Notes under the pieces: generated by a model
The model's database searches: none
Seen by the model: only the letters and a program-made list of their open reading frames with translations
What the model was told of the DNA's origin: nothing
Program-made: the position numbers and the translations under genes
DNA from: Maridesulfovibrio salexigens DSM 2638
GTDB lineage: Bacteria; Desulfobacterota; Desulfovibrionia; Desulfovibrionales; Desulfovibrionaceae
Length of the DNA stretch: 64,000 nucleotides
Direction of reading: 5' to 3'
Assembly: GCF_000023445.1 (NCBI RefSeq)
Contig: NC_012881.1
Coordinates: 1,865,501-1,929,500 of the forward strand
Shown: one piece after another, positions 24,026-31,324 of the stretch
Layout of the letters: each line of letters begins with the position of its first letter
How positions within the stretch are numbered: the stretch's first letter is position 1

Positions 24026-25654
24026 TTAAGGTCTTTTGTAGGGAGAACCGTCCGGAGTATAAATTACCGGCGGGAATTCTGTCTTTAATGTTTTCATCTT
24101 CAGCATGCCGGATTTAACCACTTCGTTTACTTTTACAAATGTTGCGACTTTTCCCGGTACGTCTTTAAGCATGATGTATCCATCTCCACCTCTTGCAAGG
24201 TAAGAGTTGGTGGCGATGGAATATTTACGCGTTTCGTTTATGGATTTGTAATTACCCGATTTATCCATGATTTTAATATTGGAAACTCGTGAACCAGCTG
24301 TTTTGATTTTAGTCGGTTTTCCTGTGCTGTTCAGTTCCAGCTCCTGAGCTTGTCCGTTTGTATCTAAAGTGAATTTCAGACCTGATATCTGGAGGAATGC
24401 TCCAGAAGCAGCAGGCAATTTGTGAACTGAACGTTCAAGAATCTGTTTAAGCGTCTTTCCGGAAACTTTAATCACAGTCATTTTGTTCCCAAAGGGGAAC
24501 ATTGTGTTGATATCTTGATCTGTTAACGGTCCTGCAGGGATTATCTTGTTTCCTCTGAATCCTCCACCATTCTGGAACGCGATATCCGTATTGAATTTCT
24601 CTCGCATGATGGAACTTACCAGGCTTCCGGCGATTGTTTCACCAGTACGTATGGATGCTGCACGGGTGTCCAGCGCAACCGGAGAAATAGCGACAGGAAG
24701 GCTCGTGGTGTCTTGTACCTTTGATGAGAGAAATGCTTTTATCCGACCGTCTTCCTGCGTATTGTCTGTTACCGGAATAATTGTCCACTCGTGTTTATTA
24801 ATGGCTCTTGCATTCATGTTGATTTTCAAAACGCCGACATAACGTCCCTGGCTTCCGCATTGAACCATTAAGCCGGGAGTGGCTGCGTCGCGGGCGATGA
24901 TTTCTTGTCCGGGAAAGATGTCTTTGTAGCTTTGTCCGCCGCAGATAATATCTATTTCCGGGACTTCCTGCAGGAGTTGTTTTTGAGTAGCAATAGGCAG
25001 GTGGCTTAAAAGAACAACCAAGTCTGCCTTTTGGTTAATTTTTAAATCGTGCGCCGTTTCCCGAGCTGATTTAACGTAGTCGGCAGGTATTGAAACTCCT
25101 GAACCGGGGTTTGAGATAAGCTTGAGTTCCGGTAGAATCATGCCCATAAATCCGATTTTAATGAAATTCCGTTCAAGAACCACTGTGCTGGTTATGTAAT
25201 TACGTAGAGGATTGCCTTTAGCTATGTTCAGGTTGCTGCATACAGTGGGGAATTTTTTGCTTTTCAGGCAATTAGCTAAAAATTTTGTCCCTCTGTTGAA
25301 TTCATGGTTTCCGAGGGTGGAAACATCGAATCCCATCATATTCATAGCTTCGAAAACAGTCTTGCCTTTCTCGTTTGTCAGTGATTCTCCCATGAGATCA
25401 TCACCGGTTGCCACGGTTATTGTGGCTCCGGGATATTTAGCTCTATATGATTCAAATACTGACTGAATTCTTGCAAATCCTCCGAAAGTACGTACCATGC
25501 CGGTACTATGTTGCTCATTTTTTTCTTCCGCCGGGAGCAATTGTCCGTTGAGGCCGGAGGTTGTAAGAATCACTAAGTCCCAGCGGTAGGCCAAACTGGG
25601 AGAAGATGTCATCAAAATGGCAATGATAGCTGCTATGATAGGAAAAAAGCGCAT
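24026..25654 (-). CDS. 5'-nucleotidase/UshA-like periplasmic protein with altered metal site
   Basis: This 542-residue protein has a signal peptide (ending SPSLAY), a calcineurin-like metallophosphatase domain (residues about 25-310) and a 5'-nucleotidase C-terminal domain. The latter shows FQNGGGFRGN, MFPFGNKMTVIKVSG and ARGGDGYIML. UshA-type enzymes hydrolyse nucleotides and UDP-sugars in the periplasm. Some metal motifs are intact (ATGDDLMG, GNHEFNRG, LLSHLPIA). The first motif, normally N-D-x-H-G, is TSGLNG, and the later G-H motif is GGQSYK. Most first-site ligands are thus gone. It may bind rather than cleave its ligand. AGGA lies 6 bases before the ATG. No operon partner. Confidence 0.85.
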   Translation of the reverse strand: MRFFPIIAAIIAILMTSSPSLAYRWDLVILTTSGLNGQLLPAEEKNEQHSTGMVRTFGGFARIQSVFESYRAKYPGATITVATGDDLMGESLTNEKGKTVFEAMNMMGFDVSTLGNHEFNRGTKFLANCLKSKKFPTVCSNLNIAKGNPLRNYITSTVVLERNFIKIGFMGMILPELKLISNPGSGVSIPADYVKSARETAHDLKINQKADLVVLLSHLPIATQKQLLQEVPEIDIICGGQSYKDIFPGQEIIARDAATPGLMVQCGSQGRYVGVLKINMNARAINKHEWTIIPVTDNTQEDGRIKAFLSSKVQDTTSLPVAISPVALDTRAASIRTGETIAGSLVSSIMREKFNTDIAFQNGGGFRGNKIIPAGPLTDQDINTMFPFGNKMTVIKVSGKTLKQILERSVHKLPAASGAFLQISGLKFTLDTNGQAQELELNSTGKPTKIKTAGSRVSNIKIMDKSGNYKSINETRKYSIATNSYLARGGDGYIMLKDVPGKVATFVKVNEVVKSGMLKMKTLKTEFPPVIYTPDGSPYKRP

Positions 25655-25799
25655 ATTTGTTCCTGTGGCAGTGGCATTTATTAATTGGGTTTGTGAGTAG
25701 TAACATGTATTACGTATATACTTGTGAATGTGTAAGCTAATCTTTGTTTTTTTTCCAGTCTAATCGTTAATAATATATCATCAAATAAGGCAGGTTTCG

Positions 25800-27035
25800 G
25801 TGTTGTTTTTGAGTTTTAAAAAAATATTCTCCGCCTTTTTTTGTGGAATGCTATTCCTCGCTTGTTTAGGTGGATGCTCGACCCACAGTGTCCGTATAGA
25901 ACCCCATGATAAAGGGTATGCCAAGGTAGATGCTGCTCAGGTTTCCGGCCTTATAAGTCGTTTGCAGTATCAGGGTGGTGACGATTTTTCATGGATGGAT
26001 CTGCAAAAAGGAATTGAACGAAATCTTAGATATTTATCCCGAAAACCGGATAAAGGTGTAGCTGCAAAGTACGGACGCATGCAGATTACCTGGGGAATGC
26101 TTAAGCGTACCAATGAGGAAATGCTCGGTCTTCTGCCCATGCTTGAAGAATCTCCCGAGCTTTTGGAAGAGAAATTCGTCTGGTATTCTATGGCACCAAG
26201 AACCTTGTTGACCGGATATTATGAACCATATCTGGAGGCTTCGCTCGTGCCTCACCCGGATTATCCGTATCCGCTCTATAGTATTCCCGGCGATTTGCAG
26301 ACCCTCGATCTTGGAAAATTCCATCATCGTTGGAAGGGGCAGAGTCTTATTTACCGTCAGGAAAATGGTGAAGTGCACCCTTACTATGACCGCAAGGACA
26401 TTGATTTTGACGGAGCATTGCAGGGCAAGGGGCTTGAGATTGCATGGGTTAAAGATTTAGTGGATGTATTTATTCTTCAGATTCAGGGGTCAGGACGTCT
26501 TGTCCTGCCGGATGGTAGCGTGAAGCATGTGCTTTATGCCGGTAAAAACGGACTAAAATATGTTTCGCTTGGTAAGGTGCTGATTCAGCGCGGGCTTCTT
26601 CCTAAGGAAGGAATGAGCATGCAGAAGATTAAGGCCTTCCTTGATGCCAATCCTGATCTTGTTAAGGAATTGCTGACCACTAACCCCAGCTATGTCTTTT
26701 TCAGGCTGGATGATGAAGGTCCTTTCGGTTCTATGGGCGCACCGCTTACACCTATGGCAAGTGTTGCTGTGGACAACAAAGTGATTCCCCTTGGGTCTTT
26801 GGCTTTGTTGACCACCCGCCTTCCGCAGCAGGATGGAAGGGGTAAGGCTCCCTTTGCTAAAGTAGTTATGGCGCAGGATCGCGGTGGAGCTATTAAAGGG
26901 ACAAGGGTTGACTTGTTTTGCGGGTCCGGTCCTGAAGCTGAATTTCTGGCTGGGCATCTGACCTCATGGTCACATGTATATCTGCCGGTCAGTCGTACAT
27001 TTCTTGAAGAACAGGAAGCTGCGAAAGCCGAGTAG
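25800..27035 (+). CDS. mltA: membrane-bound lytic murein transglycosylase A
   Basis: This 411-residue lipoprotein has a lipobox (L-G-G-C at residues 24-27), the MltA domain around LLTGYYEPYLEAS and the C-terminal 3D domain containing MAQDRGGAIKGTRVDLFCG. The Asp residues in AQD and RVD are those conserved in MltA enzymes, one of them catalytic. MltA cleaves peptidoglycan between MurNAc and GlcNAc with formation of the 1,6-anhydro ring and acts as an exolytic enzyme at the outer membrane. The start is a GTG at 25800 with AAGG upstream. The next gene starts 4 bases after the stop, so the two are probably co-transcribed. Confidence 0.93.
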   Translation: MLFLSFKKIFSAFFCGMLFLACLGGCSTHSVRIEPHDKGYAKVDAAQVSGLISRLQYQGGDDFSWMDLQKGIERNLRYLSRKPDKGVAAKYGRMQITWGMLKRTNEEMLGLLPMLEESPELLEEKFVWYSMAPRTLLTGYYEPYLEASLVPHPDYPYPLYSIPGDLQTLDLGKFHHRWKGQSLIYRQENGEVHPYYDRKDIDFDGALQGKGLEIAWVKDLVDVFILQIQGSGRLVLPDGSVKHVLYAGKNGLKYVSLGKVLIQRGLLPKEGMSMQKIKAFLDANPDLVKELLTTNPSYVFFRLDDEGPFGSMGAPLTPMASVAVDNKVIPLGSLALLTTRLPQQDGRGKAPFAKVVMAQDRGGAIKGTRVDLFCGSGPEAEFLAGHLTSWSHVYLPVSRTFLEEQEAAKAE

Positions 27036-27039
27036 TTTT

Positions 27040-27768
27040 ATGCAGGTTCGTATTGTTCATATCTTTCATAACTGCTTTGTGATTGATGCCGGGGAAAACT
27101 GTTACGTTTTCGATATCCCGGCAGATCGGTTCAGGAGTAAGAAGGTACTTTCTGCCTTGCAGGAATCTCTTGCCGGACGGAAGGTAACGGTCTTTTTTTC
27201 TCATAGTCATCTGGATCATTTTGCGCCGGATTACCGTGAAGTATGCGCGAGTGCAGCTTCTTTGCAGGCCGTGATTTCAGATGATATTGAAGAAATGTAC
27301 CCTGATCTTGATTTCAGCGATGCTCTCATTGTTGAACCGGATGAAAAATATGATTTCCATGAACTGGAAATTGAGACTCTCATGTCCAATGATCTGGGGG
27401 TGGCTTTTCTTTTCAGTGATGCTGGAGGCTTAAGAGTATACAACGGCGGTGATCTGGCCTGTTGGGATTGGGAAACAGCTTCGCAGAATGAACTTGATTT
27501 TACTCGATCCTTTTTCCGTTCAGCAGTGGATAGAGTGGTTGATTACGGTGTCCAGATTGCTTTTTCCAATGTGGACAGAAGGCTGGAGAGCCTTGCCGGA
27601 GGTGGAGAACTTGCAAGAGCGGTCAAGCCTCAGGTTTTTGTCCCGACTCATTCTTTTGGGCGCACACAATGGTTGCAGGGAATACATGAAAGAATGGGGA
27701 TAGCAGAAGAGAATTGTTTTATCTACCGCAGAATTGGTGATGTTCAATCATATGATATCCAAGTTTAA
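27040..27768 (+). CDS. metallo-beta-lactamase-fold hydrolase, unknown substrate
   Basis: This 242-residue cytosolic protein has the metal motif H-S-H-L-D-H near residue 58 and a following strand-turn pattern of the metallo-beta-lactamase superfamily, with later metal-ligand candidates in YNGGDLACWDW and VFVPTHSFGR. UlaG-type and RNase-Z-like members share this build. Its ATG is 4 bases after the mltA stop and has only a weak ribosome site, so it probably depends on coupling. The frame is open for 22 more codons upstream within mltA. A strong terminator follows. Confidence 0.85.
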   Translation: MQVRIVHIFHNCFVIDAGENCYVFDIPADRFRSKKVLSALQESLAGRKVTVFFSHSHLDHFAPDYREVCASAASLQAVISDDIEEMYPDLDFSDALIVEPDEKYDFHELEIETLMSNDLGVAFLFSDAGGLRVYNGGDLACWDWETASQNELDFTRSFFRSAVDRVVDYGVQIAFSNVDRRLESLAGGGELARAVKPQVFVPTHSFGRTQWLQGIHERMGIAEENCFIYRRIGDVQSYDIQV

Positions 27769-27782
27769 CGAGTTAAATTAGA

Positions 27783-27818
27783 AGCCCCCGGAAGCTGATG
27801 CTTCCGGGGGCTTTTTTA
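27783..27818 (+). terminator. intrinsic terminator
   Basis: The hairpin AAGCCCCCGGAAGC/GCTTCCGGGGGCTT is followed by a T-run, 15 bases after the metallo-beta-lactamase-fold gene. Confidence 0.9.
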
Positions 27819-27843
27819 GTATCCAAAATTTTCAAGCTAGGGT

Positions 27844-28053
27844 TTAACCGCAGCCGTTACATCCCTTGCAAGGTTCCTTGTATCCGCCCATTCCTTTGGG
27901 GATACCGTTGGGACGTACATTGCCCATTGAGAGCAGTTTTTCGCATTCTTTATGGCCGCACTCGGGGCAGTCAGCTTTAGCGTCCTTTCCGGGCATTACC
28001 AGTTCATCAAATTCTTTACCGCATTTAGGGCATTTAAATTCAAAAATCGGCAT
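27844..28053 (-). CDS. FmdB-family zinc ribbon protein
   Basis: This 69-residue protein starts PIFEFKCPKCGKEFDELV and has a second CPECG pair, the FmdB/CxxC regulatory zinc-ribbon pattern. The tail adds CKGCNGCG, a second cysteine cluster common in Desulfovibrio-type members. The family's role is poorly defined; FmdB was first linked to formamidase gene control. It is a single gene on the minus strand between a plus-strand terminator and a hairpin. Confidence 0.85.
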   Translation of the reverse strand: MPIFEFKCPKCGKEFDELVMPGKDAKADCPECGHKECEKLLSMGNVRPNGIPKGMGGYKEPCKGCNGCG

Positions 28054-28089
28054 ATCTACTTACTCCTTTCGGCCTGAAATTTTATGCAA

Positions 28090-28110
28090 GGGAGCTTTGC
28101 TCCGTTTTTT
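28090..28110 (+). terminator. terminator-like hairpin without a known upstream gene
   Basis: GGAGC/GCTCC with a TTT loop is followed by GTTTTTT on the plus strand. No plus-strand gene lies within 300 bases upstream. It could end an antisense transcript across the FmdB-like gene or be chance. Confidence 0.35.
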
Positions 28111-28161
28111 ATTGTGTAGGCTTTAGGGGTAAGAAAAAATTACGTGCTTTTCAAGAGAAAT

Positions 28162-29154
28162 CTATATGCTTCTTGAGAGCAGCGTTCCGCCACCCATCAT
28201 TCCCAGTTGCGCAAAAAAACCGTTAAGCTGGCCGTGGACCTGACCTGCCTGTTTATCCTGCTGTTCCTGAATTGCAGCGGCTTTATCCAGCAGTATATTG
28301 ATATTCTTAGTTATCTTGGCGAGTTTGTCCTGTTCTTCATCGGATAGTCCGGATTCTTTTGCTTTGTCTTTTAGGGCATCAGACTCTTCATCGAGCTTGT
28401 AGTAAAGATTCTTTTCAGCATTGCTAAGTCCGTGCGTTACCAGACTGCCTGCAATTTTTTCCATTTCTGCAAGGATTTCATCCGCCCGTTTGGATTCTTC
28501 TTCGTTGAGTTCCTTTTTTGTGGTTCCGCGGATTTCGTCTATTTGTTTATTCAGTTCGTCCGCTTTTACCTGTTCTTCCTCTGTCAAGGTTTTAGGTCCG
28601 GTGATACCGAATAGTTCTTTCAGCTCTTTCTGAATGGAGGCTTCTTTTCTCTTTTCCGCAGCAGAGAGCACTTTACCTTCAGGGTAGTACATCTTTTTCA
28701 ATTCCCACTTAAGGCTTTCAGCTCTTTGGCGGTCTGCGCCTTGCGGATCTTTGGTGGGGACAATTTCATAAAGTTCATCCAGTTTAGTCTGGAGTTCATC
28801 AACTTTCTTTTGTTCTTCAGATGTGAGCTCTTTGGGCTCCTTATCAAGACCGTAAAGCGCATCCAGTTCTTTTTTCAGCTCTTTGAACTTCTTTTCCTGT
28901 TCTTCGCGGATAGACGAATCATTGACACCATATATATTATTCAGTTGGGAGAAATATCCATTTACCTGCTGCTGTTCGCTTGAGTCCAATCCGAAACTCA
29001 TGGTGGCGAATTGCATCTGCAACTGCCTGCGGATTTGAGAAGGGGTTAAACTGCTTGAAATATTGGGTGTTCTTGCGCTTTGGGAATTGTTGGCTATGTT
29101 TGAAAAATAGCTTCCGGCTGTGCTTGATCCATTTACGATTGAGCTGGTGAACAT
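28162..29154 (-). CDS. repeat-containing coiled-coil protein, unknown function
   Basis: This 330-residue protein has no signal peptide. The N-terminal 60 residues are Ser/Asn-rich (SSIVNGSSTAGSYFSN). The rest is charged and helical, with several imperfect repeats of about 40 residues that end in motifs such as LDALYGLDKEP, LDELYEIVPTK and LKELFGITGPK and restart with ELTSEEQKKVDEL-type segments (ELTSEEQ, VLSAAEK, TLTEEEQ, ELNEEES, GLSDEEQ). The tail is hydrophobic and glycine-rich (FAQLGMMGGGTLL). An AGGAGC site 8 bases before the ATG at 29154 supports the start. I do not recognise the family; the N-terminus recalls proteins exported by flagellar-type systems. Confidence 0.7.
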   Translation of the reverse strand: MFTSSIVNGSSTAGSYFSNIANNSQSARTPNISSSLTPSQIRRQLQMQFATMSFGLDSSEQQQVNGYFSQLNNIYGVNDSSIREEQEKKFKELKKELDALYGLDKEPKELTSEEQKKVDELQTKLDELYEIVPTKDPQGADRQRAESLKWELKKMYYPEGKVLSAAEKRKEASIQKELKELFGITGPKTLTEEEQVKADELNKQIDEIRGTTKKELNEEESKRADEILAEMEKIAGSLVTHGLSNAEKNLYYKLDEESDALKDKAKESGLSDEEQDKLAKITKNINILLDKAAAIQEQQDKQAGQVHGQLNGFFAQLGMMGGGTLLSRSI

Positions 29155-29479
29155 TTTCAGGCTCCTGAGAATATTGTTAGGAAATCTTTTCCGTAAATTT
29201 ATTTTTCTTAATAAAAGCAAATATTGTGCCGATATATTCTTCTCAGGGATCAGTAATCTCTATAAGTGGCTGGGGGCGGGGATTTTAAAATTGCTAAAAA
29301 ACTAAAGTTCATGTTTTGGAAATAACATGGTTGCGCTGGCTGAATATTTGTGAGAATCACGGAGTGTTTGCAGGGAGGATGGATCAAAATTTTTAAAAAA
29401 GGTATAAATTCTTGATTTGAAATCGTCCTTGAAGTATAGTCCTTTTTCGTTATAAACACGATCATTTAGGAGGAAAAAA
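29155..29479. other. divergent intergenic region
   Basis: This 325-base AT-rich region separates the repeat protein (minus) and the coiled-coil membrane protein (plus). It contains a good sigma-70 type promoter for the plus-strand gene (listed separately) and an AGGAGG ribosome site at 29470. No gene or RNA is seen in the rest. Confidence 0.6.
29412..29440 (+). promoter_or_regulatory. sigma-70 promoter for the coiled-coil membrane protein gene
   Basis: TTGATT (29412-29417) and TATAGT (29435-29440) are separated by exactly 17 bases and lie 40 bases before the start codon. Both hexamers are close to consensus. Confidence 0.65.
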
Positions 29480-29935
29480 ATGAGCGCAGCAACTGAAAAA
29501 GTGCATCAGATCGAAGATTACCAGCAGAATGAAGAAGTGCTGGGTGCAGACATCGCATCTGGTGTTGGTGAAACTGCTCAGAAAGACATGGGTAAGGTAG
29601 CAATTATCATCTCTTTCATGGCAGTAGTTCTTCTCGTAGTATTTTTCTATGGCCTGAACCAGAATCTGACCAGCCTTACCGCTGAAGTTAAAGATCTGCA
29701 GACCGTACGTGGTGACGTGGAAGCCCTGAATTCCCAGATGGCTGTTGTAGACGGCAGACTGGTTGAACTCGAAAAACTTCCCACTAAAACCAGACATATT
29801 ATTATGGACGGCATTATTGAAGAAATGAACCAGAAAGCAGCTTACGTTGGAGCTCAGCTCAGCGAAGAAGAGCAGGCTAAGCTTGCAAAGGTTCAGGAGC
29901 TCCTCAAGGACGTTCAGTCCGGCCTCCAGAAATAA
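29480..29935 (+). CDS. single-span coiled-coil membrane protein, unknown function
   Basis: This 151-residue protein has a 37-residue cytoplasmic N-terminus, one membrane helix (VAIIISFMAVVLLVVFFYG, residues about 40-58) and a charged, helical C-terminal part with heptads typical of coiled coils (LTSLTAEVKDLQTV). A consensus AGGAGG ribosome site, a good promoter and a strong terminator suggest it is a well-expressed single gene. I do not recognise the family. Confidence 0.8.
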   Translation: MSAATEKVHQIEDYQQNEEVLGADIASGVGETAQKDMGKVAIIISFMAVVLLVVFFYGLNQNLTSLTAEVKDLQTVRGDVEALNSQMAVVDGRLVELEKLPTKTRHIIMDGIIEEMNQKAAYVGAQLSEEEQAKLAKVQELLKDVQSGLQK

Positions 29936-29955
29936 TAGCTTTGAGCGATCAAAGT

Positions 29956-29993
29956 TCGGGCGCATCGGGATTTCCCGGTGCGCCCTTTTTTTA
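29956..29993 (+). terminator. intrinsic terminator
   Basis: GGGCGCATCGGGA/TCCCGGTGCGCCC stem followed by seven T residues, 20 bases after the stop of the coiled-coil membrane protein gene. Confidence 0.9.
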
Positions 29994-30169
29994 TATCCAT
30001 TGGTCCGTTCTTTGGTTTCTGTCTTATCTGTAATTCTTTCTATCCCATTGTAGTCTGGGGATTAGTTTGATAAAAATCATATCTAACTGGAAAGTTTTCA
30101 TGGTTAGAAAAAATATTCATTTGACGAGTAAGAGATCCAGATATTTTTGGATGAAGGATGTGGAATAGA

Positions 30170-31222
30170 ATGAAAATAGAGCGGTCCCCATTCAGCATTG
30201 CCGGGGAAGAAATTCCTCCAGGACAGCGTCGAACTGTCAATATTGCCGCAGCTAAAATGTACAACCGCAATGAGCTGTATATGGATGTCCATGTCGTTCA
30301 TGGCAGGATTCAAGGTCCCACTGTTTTTTTGTCGGGAGCTGTACATGGTGACGAGATTAATGGTGTTGAGATAATACGCCGTTTGCTCAAAATGAAGCTT
30401 TTGAATTCACTGCGAGGAACTCTTATCGCCGTCCCTGTGGTTAATACATTCGGGTTCGTGAATAGAACTCGCTATTTACCTGATCGCCGTGACCTGAATA
30501 GATTTTTTCCCGGATCTCCAAAAGGATCATTAACCGGACAGCTGGCATCAATTTTCATGGAGGAGATAGTTGCCCGTTCAACACATGGAATAGATTTTCA
30601 TACTGGAGCAAATTTTAGGAGCAACCTGCCGCAAATACGAGCTGCAATCAGCGATCCTGCTATAAAAGAAATGGCTATGGCGTTTGGTGCTCCGGTTGTG
30701 TTGGACGCAGAACTTCGTGACGGTTCTTTACGGAAGGCCGCATATGATAGGAAGATTCCCCTGCTTCTATTTGAAGGCGGGCAGTCCATGCAATTTGATC
30801 CGATTCCCATAAGAGTAGGGACACAGGGTGTGGTTTCTGTTCTTAGGCACTTGGGTATGCTTCCAAAGGCGAAGCAGAAATCAAAATGTACACAACCGAT
30901 TCTGGCTAAAAATTCAACATGGGCACGTGCTTCCGCCAGCGGAATCTTTTTGCCTCGCGTCAAATTGGGTGAGATTGTAGAGAAGAATCAGATTCTTGGA
31001 CTAGTCACAGACCCCTTGGGAGAATCTGAACATCAAATTATTTCACCCACAAGTGGGGTTATAATCGGGCAATTGCAGAGTCCGCTTGTCCATAAGGGTG
31101 ATGCTGTCAGTCATGTAGCCGCTATCAGCGATATGGATGTTGCTGAGACAGCTATTGATTCTTTTCAAAATGAATTCGAGATTGAATCAAAAATGCAGGA
31201 GTACGAAGAGGGGCATTTGTAA
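30170..31222 (+). CDS. AstE/AspA-family (succinylglutamate desuccinylase/aspartoacylase) deacylase
   Basis: This 350-residue protein is a zinc carboxypeptidase-like deacylase. Metal ligands are visible in SGAVHGDEINGVE (H-x-x-E) and in GIDFHTG; DLNRFFPG is another family landmark. The C-terminal part (ASASGIFLPRVKLG, SPTSGVIIGQL) forms the beta-barrel domain of this family. Substrates may be N-acyl amino acids or peptides and are not defined here. The ATG at 30170 has GGA 5 bases upstream; an in-frame ATG at 30158 is possible. No RimK-type ATP-grasp gene, a common neighbour of this subgroup, is in the window. It converges on the rnf operon. Confidence 0.85.
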   Translation: MKIERSPFSIAGEEIPPGQRRTVNIAAAKMYNRNELYMDVHVVHGRIQGPTVFLSGAVHGDEINGVEIIRRLLKMKLLNSLRGTLIAVPVVNTFGFVNRTRYLPDRRDLNRFFPGSPKGSLTGQLASIFMEEIVARSTHGIDFHTGANFRSNLPQIRAAISDPAIKEMAMAFGAPVVLDAELRDGSLRKAAYDRKIPLLLFEGGQSMQFDPIPIRVGTQGVVSVLRHLGMLPKAKQKSKCTQPILAKNSTWARASASGIFLPRVKLGEIVEKNQILGLVTDPLGESEHQIISPTSGVIIGQLQSPLVHKGDAVSHVAAISDMDVAETAIDSFQNEFEIESKMQEYEEGHL

Positions 31223-31324
31223 TGACCGTACTCCTAGTTTTTGAAATAAGTTAAATTTACCGACCAAAACATGGCGGATGCTCGTAGTTTTTATCTGGCT
31301 GTATTTTTGAAGCTATCAGTTTTT

